Source: an uncultured Subdoligranulum sp.
GTDB taxonomy: Bacteria; Bacillota_A; Clostridia; Oscillospirales; Ruminococcaceae
DNA: 6,273 nucleotides
Reading direction: 5' to 3'
Assembly: GCA_900772715.1 (NCBI GenBank)
Contig: CAAGRN010000257.1
Location: 1-6,273, forward strand
Part shown: piece by piece, positions 1 to 6,246 of the stretch
Layout of the letters: every line of letters starts with the position of its first letter
How positions within the stretch are numbered: the first letter of the stretch is position 1
Translations under genes and position numbers: made by a program
The notes under the pieces: model-generated
Told to the model about the DNA's origin: nothing
The model's database searches: none
What the model saw: only the letters and a program-made list of their open reading frames with translations

Positions 1-1
1 C

Positions 2-1753
2 CCGCGTGAGCTGGACGATGCCCTTGTGCAGCCCGCCGCGGCGGCGCTGAGCGAAATTCTGGAATTGGACTACGCCGACACGCTGCAAAAGCTGAGCGTG
101 CGCACCTCCAACGACTGCCTGCTCGCCCGCCGGGTGGGGCGCGAGGCTGCCGACGCCGTGCGCAGCTGGTGCCTTGCGCACAGTGCCGCGGGCATCCAGA
201 TCCGGCAGGACACCAAGCGCGTTTACCCCGAGGGGGATTTCTTGGGCGGGGTGCTGGGCTTTACCGATGTGGACAACGCCGGGCTTTGGGGGCTGGAACT
301 GCGCTACAACGACGTTTTGACCGGGCAGAACGGGCAGATTCTGACCGCCAAGAACGCTTGGGGGTACGATATGCCCACCCACTACCAGACGCTGGCAGAG
401 GCCGTACCCGGCAGCAGCCTGACGCTGACCTTGGATGCAAACCTGCAGCACTGGCTGGAAAGTGCGCTGGCTGCCGCCGTGCAGGAGCATCATGTGGCGC
501 AGCGCGGCGTGGGCATTGTGATGGACGTCAACACCGGCGCGGTGCTTGCCATGACAAACCAGCCGGACTATGACCCCAACCGCCCGCGCTACCTTATTAA
601 TAGTACCGTGCGGGAGCAGGTCAACGCCCTGCAGGGGCAGGAGCGCAGTACCGCCCTGCAGGCTGCGCAGCAAGCCCAGTGGCGCAACAAGGCGATCAGC
701 GACTTGTACGAGCCGGGCAGCGTGTTCAAGCTGATTACCGCCGCTGCCGCCCTGGACACCGGCTGCTGCCGCCCCACCGACCGCTTTACCTGCGCGGGTA
801 AAATTTCGGTGGCGGGTACGCGGTTCCGCTGCGCCAACGGGCATATCCACGGCAGCGAAACCTTTGCCCAAGGGCTGGCGGTAAGCTGCAACCCCTGCTT
901 TATCCAAATCGGCGCACGGCTGGGCAAAGAGAATTTTTGCCGCTATTTCGAGGCTTTTGGTCTGCGCACTGCCACCGGCATCGACCTGCCGGGCGAAGTG
1001 CGCCGCAGCGAATACTACACCGCCGACCGTATGGGACCGGTGGAGCTGGCATCCTGCGCCTTTGGGCAGAGCAGCAAGATCAGCTATTTGCAGATGCTGA
1101 CCGCCGTCTGCGCCGTGGTCAACGGCGGGCGGCTGATGCAGCCGTATATCGTGCAGCGCATCACCGCGCCGGACGGCAAAACCACCGATACAGCGCCCAA
1201 ATTGGTGCGTCAGGTGATCAGTGAGGAAACCTCCCGCACGATGCGCGAGCTGATGGCGGGGGTCGTGACCTCCGGTACCGGCAAAAACGCCGCGCTGGCG
1301 GGCTACCGCGTGGGCGGCAAAAGCGGCACCAGCCAAAAGCTGGACAGCCAAAACGAGGGCGCGCGCATTGCCAGCTTTGTGGCGGTTGCACCTATCGACG
1401 ACCCCAAGCTGGCGGTGCTGGTCTGCCTGGATGAACCACACAGCTGGACGACCGGCGGCGGTGCGCTGTCCGCGCCCGTCTGCGCCGAGGTGCTGGAAAA
1501 AGCCCTGCCTTATCTCGGCATCGCGCCCCAATACACCGAGGACGAGCAGCAAAGGCTGTTTGCCGCCGTGCCGGATTCTACCGGGCGGGGCATCGCGTAT
1601 GCCAAAGCCGCCTTGGGCGAGTTGGGGTTTGCTGCTGCCGCGCAGGGCAGCGGCAGCACGGTTTTGCACCAGTACCCCGCCGCCGGGGTCAGCGCCCGCC
1701 GGGGCAGCACCGTGACACTATATACCGAGGAGGAATGTATTACGGAGGATTGA
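2..1753 (+). CDS. Class B penicillin-binding protein, SpoVD/FtsI type, one PASTA domain (5' end outside window)
   Basis: This is a peptidoglycan DD-transpeptidase that cross-links stem peptides outside the membrane, in septal or spore-cortex wall synthesis. The frame is open to the window edge (PRELDDALV precedes the GTG at 26), so that GTG is probably internal and the N-terminal membrane anchor is missing. About 583 residues are visible; a full length near 650 would fit SpoVD. In order: the end of the dimerisation domain (YPEGDFLGGVLGF, then GLWGLELRYNDVLTGQNG, about 230-345), the transpeptidase domain from about 508, SVFK with the nucleophilic serine at 719-721, SCN at 884-892, KSGT at 1319-1330, and one PASTA domain at about 1568-1729. 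PBP2B and PBP2x types usually carry two PASTA domains, so one favours SpoVD. The family is secure; a sporulation or division role is not decided, since some related gut genera do not sporulate and use such a protein in division. No terminator follows. Confidence 0.93.
   Translation, partial: PRELDDALVQPAAAALSEILELDYADTLQKLSVRTSNDCLLARRVGREAADAVRSWCLAHSAAGIQIRQDTKRVYPEGDFLGGVLGFTDVDNAGLWGLELRYNDVLTGQNGQILTAKNAWGYDMPTHYQTLAEAVPGSSLTLTLDANLQHWLESALAAAVQEHHVAQRGVGIVMDVNTGAVLAMTNQPDYDPNRPRYLINSTVREQVNALQGQERSTALQAAQQAQWRNKAISDLYEPGSVFKLITAAAALDTGCCRPTDRFTCAGKISVAGTRFRCANGHIHGSETFAQGLAVSCNPCFIQIGARLGKENFCRYFEAFGLRTATGIDLPGEVRRSEYYTADRMGPVELASCAFGQSSKISYLQMLTAVCAVVNGGRLMQPYIVQRITAPDGKTTDTAPKLVRQVISEETSRTMRELMAGVVTSGTGKNAALAGYRVGGKSGTSQKLDSQNEGARIASFVAVAPIDDPKLAVLVCLDEPHSWTTGGGALSAPVCAEVLEKALPYLGIAPQYTEDEQQRLFAAVPDSTGRGIAYAKAALGELGFAAAAQGSGSTVLHQYPAAGVSARRGSTVTLYTEEECITED
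1568..1729 (+). other. PASTA domain at the C-terminus of the penicillin-binding protein
   Basis: The segment starts VPDSTGRGIAYAKAAL, runs through GFAAAAQGSGSTVLHQYPAAG, and ends RRGSTVTLYTEEE. This is the usual PASTA layout: an opening V-P-D, a helix, then a strand with a Q-x-P-x-x-G turn and a closing G-S-x-V-x-L-Y strand. PASTA domains in this family are linked to binding of peptidoglycan or beta-lactams or to positioning. Only one copy is present, and about nine acidic or polar residues follow it before the stop. Confidence 0.8.
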
Positions 1754-1757
1754 CCCG

Positions 1758-1814
1758 TTGAAAATTCACCGAAAAATCATACATTTTGGCGCGAAGTATG
1801 GTATACTATACTAA
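1758..1814 (+). CDS. Doubtful 18-codon ORF between the penicillin-binding protein and the ABC operon
   Basis: A TTG at 1758-1760 opens an 18-codon frame (MKIHRKIIHFGAKYGILY) ending at TAA 1812-1814. GGAGG at 1744-1748, inside the last codons of the upstream gene, lies 9 nt before it, a good distance for initiation, and the start would be 4 nt past the upstream stop codon. The peptide is basic and aromatic. Against it: the codons are AT-rich unlike the neighbours, and the frame runs through the promoter of the next operon. It could be a small peptide, the stub of a lost downstream gene once translationally coupled to the penicillin-binding protein, or chance. Confidence 0.2.
   Translation: MKIHRKIIHFGAKYGILY
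1795..1812 (+). promoter_or_regulatory. 18-bp near-palindrome over the -10 element, candidate operator
   Basis: AGTATGGTATACTATACT is an inverted repeat centred on the self-complementary GTATAC (1801-1806), flanked by AGTAT on the left and its complement ATACT on the right. Only the pair at 1800/1807 does not match. A dimeric repressor (TetR, GntR, PadR or MarR type, for example) bound here would cover the -10 box. No regulator gene lies in the window, so this is inferred from symmetry and position only. AT-rich -10 regions often contain TATA-like symmetry by chance. Confidence 0.35.
1799..1807 (+). promoter_or_regulatory. Extended -10 promoter of the ABC transporter operon
   Basis: TGGTATACT matches the extended -10 form TGnTATAAT with one mismatch in the hexamer (TATACT at 1802-1807). 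No good -35 box is seen; the best is CATACA at 1778-1783 with an 18-nt spacer, which is tolerable with an extended -10. A second TATACT overlaps at 1807-1812 and could be an alternative. Transcription would start near 1813-1819, giving a leader of roughly 20-25 nt before the ATG at 1839. The element lies in the only AT-rich stretch between the two genes. Confidence 0.6.
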
Positions 1815-1828
1815 AATTCTTATACCTC

Positions 1829-1833
1829 GGAGG
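1829..1833 (+). promoter_or_regulatory. Ribosome binding site of the ABC ATPase gene
   Basis: GGAGG lies 5 nt upstream of the ATG at 1839. It fixes that start against the out-of-frame ATG at 1834-1836, which touches the Shine-Dalgarno site. Confidence 0.8.
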
Positions 1834-1838
1834 ATGCC

Positions 1839-2546
1839 ATGCCGCAGCCGTATGTATTATTTGACAACGTGTGTAAATATTACCAGATGGGTGACACCCG
1901 CATTGCCGCGTCGGATCACGTCAGCTTTTCAATACAAAAGGGCGAATTCTGTGTCATTTTAGGACCCTCCGGCGCAGGCAAAACCACCGTGCTGAATATG
2001 CTGGGCGGTATGGACACCTGCGACGAGGGTACCATTCTGCTGGACGGCGAGCGCGTGAGCGATTTCGACCCAAAGCGCTTGACCACCTACCGCCGCTATG
2101 ACGTGGGGTTTGTTTTTCAGTTTTACAACCTTGTGCAAAACCTGACCGCCCGCGAAAACGTGGAGCTTGCCGCCGAAATCTGCCGCGAACCGCTGGACGC
2201 CGACACCGTGCTGGAGGAGGTCGGGCTTTCTGCGCGCAAAAACAATTTTCCCGCGCAGCTTTCGGGCGGCGAGCAGCAGCGCGTATCCATTGCCCGCGCC
2301 CTTGCCAAGAACCCCAAAATTCTGCTTTGCGATGAGCCGACCGGCGCGCTGGACTACAAGACCGGCAAGCAGGTGCTGGCGCTTTTGCAGGCGACCTGCC
2401 GCGAAAAAGGGCGCACCGTCATTGTAATTACCCACAACAGCGCCCTGGCTGCCATGGCGGACCGGGTGATCCGCATCAACAGCGGGCGCGTGCTGGACGA
2501 AACCGTGAACCCCGACCCCACCCCCGTAGAAAGGATAGAATGGTAA
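1839..2546 (+). CDS. ABC transporter ATP-binding protein, MacB/LolD/FtsE type
   Basis: This 235-residue cytoplasmic ATPase, of usual family length, powers the permease encoded directly after it. All nucleotide-binding motifs are intact: Walker [10 protein letters not shown] (residues 42-50, K48), Q-loop Q94 in FVFQFYNL, signature LSGGEQQ (141-147), Walker B ILLCDEP (161-167, catalytic E166), D-loop GALD (169-172) and switch histidine H199 in VITHN. The pattern DEPTGALD plus [16 protein letters not shown] is typical of the MacB/LolD/FtsE group, whose ATPases dimerise on FtsX-like permeases and drive mechanical movement of external domains rather than classical alternating access. ATG 1839 follows a good Shine-Dalgarno site, and the TAA stop at 2544-2546 directly abuts the permease ATG, so the two are co-transcribed and probably translationally coupled. 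The substrate or task cannot be read from this subunit. Confidence 0.95.
   Translation: MPQPYVLFDNVCKYYQMGDTRIAASDHVSFSIQKGEFCVILGPSGAGKTTVLNMLGGMDTCDEGTILLDGERVSDFDPKRLTTYRRYDVGFVFQFYNLVQNLTARENVELAAEICREPLDADTVLEEVGLSARKNNFPAQLSGGEQQRVSIARALAKNPKILLCDEPTGALDYKTGKQVLALLQATCREKGRTVIVITHNSALAAMADRVIRINSGRVLDETVNPDPTPVERIEW
2530..2535 (+). promoter_or_regulatory. Weak ribosome binding site of the permease gene
   Basis: AAAGGA ends 11 nt before the permease ATG at 2547, rather far. It is better spaced (4 nt) for an out-of-frame ATG at 2540-2542. Because the ATPase stop codon ends on the base before the permease ATG, terminating ribosomes can re-initiate there, which probably supplies much of the translation. 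Confidence 0.45.
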
Positions 2547-5500
2547 ATGCCGCGTACCTACAACAAAAATGTAATACGCACCTTCCGCAGCACGCGCAGC
2601 CGGTTTTTTGCCATATTTTCCATCGTTGCCTTGGGCGTGGGCTTTTTGGCCGGGCTGAGCGCCACCCCCGTGGATATGAAGGAATCCATGGAGCGCTATA
2701 TGGACGACAGCAATTTCTACGACCTGCGCGTGGTGTCCACCCTGGGGCTGACCGACGAGGACGTACAGGCGCTGCAGCAGGTGCCCGGCGTGCAGCAGGT
2801 GCAGCCCGCTTATTCTGCCGATTTACTGGTGCAGACCGGGGACGACAGCGCCGTGGCGCGCGCCCACAGCCTGCCGCCCGATGCGGAGGATGCCATCAAC
2901 CAACTGGTGCTGACCGAGGGGCGGATGCCCCAAACCCCGGACGAATGTCTGGTCGAGGTAGGTGCCACCGGGCTGAACCCCACCTACCCGGTGGGTGCGG
3001 TCTTTACCGTGACCGCTGAAAACGTGGATTTGGACAGCAAGCTGAACCGCACCCGGTTTACCGTGGTGGGGCTGGTACACAACAGCAACTATTTCAGCTA
3101 CGAGCGCGAGCCTGCCAGCGTGGGCAGCGGCGCGGTGCAGGTGGTGATGTACCTGCAGCCCGAAGCCTTCGCCTATGAAGCGTACACCGAAATTTACCTG
3201 ACCGCCGCCGGTGCCAAAGAGCAGAACAGCCTGACCGACGCCTACCGCCAGACCGTGCAGACGGTGGCAGACAACCTTGCCGCTATACAGGACGCGCGTT
3301 GCCAAGCCCGCTATGACGGCTTGCTGGCGGACGCCCGCGCCGAGCTGGACGATGCGTGGCAGCAATACTATGAGGCGAAGGCGGACGCCGACGCCCAGCT
3401 TGCCGATGCCGCAGCCGAGCTGGCAGACGGCAGAAAACAACTGCAGGACGGCAAAAACAAGCTGGCAGACGGGCAGCGCCAATATAACGACGGCAAGGCG
3501 CAGCTGGAAAACGGCACCAACCAGATGCTGGACGGGCAGGCGCAGCTGAACGATGCGCTGGGGCAGTGGCTGCAGGCTGATGCGCAGTGGCAGCAAAGCA
3601 AGCAGGAATTGGATGCCGCCAAGGCGCAGCTGGACGAAAACGAGCCTGCCTACCGCGACGGCGTGCAGCAGCTTGCCGATGCCTTGGGCACCGATGCCGC
3701 CGAGGTGGACAAGCTGGCCGCCGATTTAGCCGCCTACTGCATTGTGCAGGGCATCACCCCGCCGACCGATGCGCAGGGGATGCTGGCGCTGCTTTCGACC
3801 TACGGCAAGGGGCTGCCCCTGCCGCAGTTTTCGGACGAGCAGCTGACGCAGCTTCGCGCCAGTGCCGCCGAATTGGTGACCCGGCTGGACAGCATCCCCG
3901 CCGACGCCCTGCCCGACGACCAGAAAGCGCTGCTGACCGAGGTCAAGGCGCTGGTGCAGGCTGCCGCGGACGCGGAAACCTCCGCCGAAATGTGGGACGC
4001 GCTGCAAAACCTGTACAGCTGGCTGCAGGCGCACCGCGACCTGCTGCCCGATGATGTGTACGAGGCGCTGAACGCCCTGTTGCTGCAGCTTTTAAACAGC
4101 GATGAGATGAATCAACTTGCCGCCGCGCTGGCGGGGTTGGTGCAGTTTCAGCAGGGGCTGCAGCAGTACCAAAGCGGGCTGCAGCAGCTGAACGATGCGC
4201 GTGCCGAGCTGGACGATGCCTATCGGCTGCTGCAGGAAAAAATGCAGGAGCTGGGCGATGCCCAAGGCAAGCTGCTGGACGCCCAAAGGCAGCTGGACGC
4301 CGCCGGGCGCGAGTTAGCAGACGGGCGGCGCGAGATCGAAGAAAACGAGCAAAAGCTTGCCGACGGCGAAGCAGAGTACGCCGATGCCAAGGCAGAGGCA
4401 GAGCAAAAGCTGGCGGACGCCCGCGCCGAAATTGAGGACGGCGAGGCAAAGCTGGACGAGCTGGAGATGCCCGTCTGGTACATCTGGGACCGCAGCAAAA
4501 ACACCAGCTTTGGTTCCTTTAAGTCCAACGTGGACAAGCTGACCGCCATCACAACGGCGTTCCCGGTGTTTTTCTTCCTGGTGGCGGCGCTGGTGGTTTC
4601 GACCACCATGACCCGCATGGTCGAGGAGGAGCGCCTGCAGATCGGCACATTGAAAGCCCTTGGCTATGCCCGCGGCACCATTATGCAAAAATACCTCTGG
4701 TACGCCCTCGGCGCGTCGGCGCTGGGCGCGGTCGTGGGGTTGGCGGTCGGGTTCCGGGTGTTCCCCACCATCATCTGGTCGGGGTATGCCATGATGTACT
4801 ATATGCCCGAAATTGCCACGCCGTGGCGGCTGCAGCAGGCGGTGTTTGCCGGTGCTTCGCTGATCGGGCTTTCGTTAGGCGTTACGGCGATGGCGTGCCG
4901 CACTTCGCTTGCCGAGGTACCCGCCGCCCTGATGCTGCCCCGCGCACCCAAGGCGGGCAAGCGCATCTTGCTGGAGCGCATCACCCCGCTTTGGCGGCGG
5001 CTGCCCTTTACCTGGAAGGTAACCTGCCGCAACCTGATGCGCTACAAAAAGCGCTTTTGGATGACGGTCATCGGCGTGGCGGGCTGCACGGCGCTGCTGG
5101 TGGCAGGCTTCGGCTTGTCCGACTCGCTGAACGGCATTATCACCAAGCAGTTTGACAATGTATCGCACTATGACCTGATGACCGTGGTTTCCAAGGAGAG
5201 CGCCCTGCGCGAGGGCGAAGTCTATGACACACTGTTCGGCGACAGCGAGACCTTTCCCCTTTCAATGGCAGCAGCGGTGGAATCCACCCACTGCGACAGC
5301 GCCGACGGCGAGATGGAGCTGTACCTGATGGTGCCGCAGGATTTAACGCGCTTTGCGCAGCTGATGGACCTGCACGAGCGCTTGGGCGGCAAGCCGACCC
5401 CGCTGACCGATGACGGCATTGTGCTGACCGAAAAGCTCGCCAAGACGCTGGGCGCTGCCGCCGGGGACACCGTGACGCTGAAAAACGTCGACGGCGACAC

Positions 5501-6146
5501 CGCCCAATTTACCGTGAGCGGTGTCTGTGAGCATTACATAGGCAACTACGCCTACATTACCCCCGCCGTGTACACCGCCGCCTTCGGCAAGGCGCCGGGC
5601 TACAACGCCGTGTTGAGTACGCTGAGCGATGAATCGCAGCAAAGCCGCGATGCCATTTCGGAAAAGCTGCTGGATATGGACACGGTGGTCAGCCTGACCT
5701 TTACGCAGGACGCCGTCAAGCAGGTGCTGAATATGCTGCGCTCCATTGACGCGGTGGTGGTGCTGATCATCGTCTGCGCCGCCATGCTGGCGTTTGTGGT
5801 GCTGTACAACCTTTCCAACATCAACATTGCCGAGCGCGTCAAGGAGATCGCCACCATCAAGGTGCTGGGCTTCTATGACCGTGAGGTGTACAGCTACGTC
5901 AACCGCGAAAGCACCGCGCTGAGCTGCATCGGCACGCTGCTGGGGCTTGCGCTGGGCAAGGCGCTGCACGCCTTTATCATCACCACCGTGGAGGTGGATT
6001 CGGTGATGTTCGGGCGGCAGATCGCCCCGCAGAGCTTCCTGTACGCCGTGGCGCTGACGCTGGCTTTCAGCACGGCGGTCAACCTTGTGATGGGGCGTAA
6101 GCTGAAAAAGATCTCGATGGTCGAAAGTATGAAAGCCCCCGAATAG
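2547..6146 (+). CDS. Large FtsX/MacB-like ABC permease with an external coiled-coil hairpin
   Basis: This 1199-residue membrane protein pairs with the preceding ATPase. Order: TM1 (about 20-39); first MacB-like extracytoplasmic domain (about 40-250); heptad arm 1 (285-382); helical domain (383-533); heptad arm 2 (534-640); FtsX domain 1 with TM2-4 (about 667-688, 716-738, 764-784); TM5 (about 838-858); second MacB-like domain (about 860-1065); FtsX domain 2 with TM6-8 (about 1068-1088, 1122-1146, 1162-1182). The cytoplasmic coupling motif occurs twice, as EERLQIGTLKALGY (694-707) and AERVKEIATIKVLGFY (1095-1110), so the protein is a fused duplicate and one chain may supply both permease halves. 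Without the coil it would be about 840 residues, ordinary for duplicated FtsX permeases. The start abuts the ATPase stop, and the Arg-rich stretch before TM1 suits the inside-positive rule. The family is certain; the role (export, wall-enzyme control or peptide resistance) is unknown. Confidence 0.93.
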   Translation: MPRTYNKNVIRTFRSTRSRFFAIFSIVALGVGFLAGLSATPVDMKESMERYMDDSNFYDLRVVSTLGLTDEDVQALQQVPGVQQVQPAYSADLLVQTGDDSAVARAHSLPPDAEDAINQLVLTEGRMPQTPDECLVEVGATGLNPTYPVGAVFTVTAENVDLDSKLNRTRFTVVGLVHNSNYFSYEREPASVGSGAVQVVMYLQPEAFAYEAYTEIYLTAAGAKEQNSLTDAYRQTVQTVADNLAAIQDARCQARYDGLLADARAELDDAWQQYYEAKADADAQLADAAAELADGRKQLQDGKNKLADGQRQYNDGKAQLENGTNQMLDGQAQLNDALGQWLQADAQWQQSKQELDAAKAQLDENEPAYRDGVQQLADALGTDAAEVDKLAADLAAYCIVQGITPPTDAQGMLALLSTYGKGLPLPQFSDEQLTQLRASAAELVTRLDSIPADALPDDQKALLTEVKALVQAAADAETSAEMWDALQNLYSWLQAHRDLLPDDVYEALNALLLQLLNSDEMNQLAAALAGLVQFQQGLQQYQSGLQQLNDARAELDDAYRLLQEKMQELGDAQGKLLDAQRQLDAAGRELADGRREIEENEQKLADGEAEYADAKAEAEQKLADARAEIEDGEAKLDELEMPVWYIWDRSKNTSFGSFKSNVDKLTAITTAFPVFFFLVAALVVSTTMTRMVEEERLQIGTLKALGYARGTIMQKYLWYALGASALGAVVGLAVGFRVFPTIIWSGYAMMYYMPEIATPWRLQQAVFAGASLIGLSLGVTAMACRTSLAEVPAALMLPRAPKAGKRILLERITPLWRRLPFTWKVTCRNLMRYKKRFWMTVIGVAGCTALLVAGFGLSDSLNGIITKQFDNVSHYDLMTVVSKESALREGEVYDTLFGDSETFPLSMAAAVESTHCDSADGEMELYLMVPQDLTRFAQLMDLHERLGGKPTPLTDDGIVLTEKLAKTLGAAAGDTVTLKNVDGDTAQFTVSGVCEHYIGNYAYITPAVYTAAFGKAPGYNAVLSTLSDESQQSRDAISEKLLDMDTVVSLTFTQDAVKQVLNMLRSIDAVVVLIIVCAAMLAFVVLYNLSNINIAERVKEIATIKVLGFYDREVYSYVNRESTALSCIGTLLGLALGKALHAFIITTVEVDSVMFGRQIAPQSFLYAVALTLAFSTAVNLVMGRKLKKISMVESMKAPE
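3323..3343 (+). repeat. 21-bp exact direct repeat, copy 1
   Basis: These 21 bases recur identically at 4409-4429 in the same reading frame, encoding LADARAE at residues 260-266 and again at 622-628. The copies sit near the beginning of arm 1 and near the end of arm 2. They are 1086 bp apart, exactly 362 codons. Confidence 0.9.
3399..3692 (+). repeat. Heptad-repeat arm 1 of the permease, 21-bp degenerate tandem repeat
   Basis: From residue 285 a large residue recurs every 7 positions without a break: 285, 292, 299, 306, 313, 320, 327, 334, 341, 348, 355, 362, 369, 376 (L, Y, M or W). Three residues later the position is nearly always Gly, Ala or Ser (G295, G302, G309, G316, G323, G330, G372; A288, A337, A344, A358; S351; exception N365). 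A typical unit reads LADGRKQ. The DNA shows it as a degenerate 21-bp periodicity built on CTG-GCA-GAC-GGC-like codons. Large residues at heptad a with small ones at d suggest a tightly packed (Alacoil-like) helix pair. Confidence 0.85.
3693..4145 (+). other. Helical domain between the two coil arms of the permease
   Basis: Residues 383-533 break the heptad register and carry Pro and Gly (GITPPTDAQG, 402-411). They look mostly alpha-helical and amphipathic, with two LPDD helix starts (455-458 and 500-503) followed by Leu-rich helices. Lying between two arms that should run antiparallel, this would be the membrane-distal tip. I recognise no known domain. Confidence 0.5.
4146..4466 (+). repeat. 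Heptad-repeat arm 2 of the permease
   Basis: A second array runs with large residues at 534, 541, 548, 555, 562, 569, 576, 583, 590, 597, 604 and 611, then an 11-residue step (a stutter) to 622, 629 and 636. The residue three places on is again mostly Gly or Ala (537, 544, 551, 558, 572, 579, 586, 593, 607, 614, 625, 632; exceptions K565 and N600). Arm 2 leads through the WYIWDRSKNTSFGSF linker (644-658) straight into TM2, which anchors the hairpin to the membrane motor. Confidence 0.85.
4409..4429 (+). repeat. 21-bp exact direct repeat, copy 2
   Basis: This is the second copy of the repeat at 3323-3343, in the same frame and encoding LADARAE (residues 622-628). The flanking bases differ on both sides, so the identity is exactly 21 bases. 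Confidence 0.9.
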
Positions 6147-6199
6147 CGCTTACCAAAGTGGGCAATATCCTTGCGGTCTGTTTTTTACCGTTTTGGGCT

Positions 6200-6246
6200 A
6201 AAATTGCGGTTCTATCGCACTTTATGGGCATAGAACCGCAATTTTT
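6200..6246 (+). terminator. Intrinsic terminator of the ABC operon
   Basis: AAAATTGCGGTTCTAT (6200-6215) pairs perfectly with ATAGAACCGCAATTTT (6230-6245), a 16-bp stem around a 14-nt loop (6216-6229), ending in TTTTT at 6242-6246. It lies 53 nt after the permease stop codon. The A-run on the left arm gives a T-run on the minus strand too, so it could end transcription from both sides. Confidence 0.88.

Noticed and set aside
8..21. GAGCTGGACGATGC at the window start also occurs in both coil arms of the permease
   Set aside because: It encodes ELDDA in each case from common codons in GC-rich DNA; the flanks are unrelated, so it is likely chance.
1319..1330. KSGT instead of KTGT in the penicillin-binding protein, as a possible resistance or inactivation mark
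   Set aside because: Ser at the middle of the K-[ST]-G motif is a normal family variant and all catalytic residues are present.
1735..1761. 8-codon frame starting ATG 1735 right after AGGAGG
   Set aside because: The Shine-Dalgarno site is only 1 nt from the ATG, too close to work, and the frame lies mostly inside the upstream gene.
2540..3019. 159-codon open frame overlapping the permease start, with a well-spaced Shine-Dalgarno site
   Set aside because: Its product is Arg/Ala/Gly-rich low-information sequence typical of a frame-shifted GC-rich gene, while the overlapping permease frame has clear domain structure.
2823..3596. 257-codon minus-strand open frame antisense to the coil region
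   Set aside because: It mirrors the codon bias and 21-bp periodicity of the plus-strand coil; no recognisable protein motif is seen. Other minus-strand frames look the same.
3399..3692. Regular 21-bp spacing that could be mistaken for a CRISPR or other non-coding array
   Set aside because: The units are degenerate, have no spacers, and stay in one open frame with a heptad protein pattern.
6162..6186. Small hairpin GCAA...TTGC followed by a T-run, possible earlier terminator
   Set aside because: The stem has 4 bp and is separated from the T-run by other bases; the 16-bp hairpin at 6200-6246 is far better.
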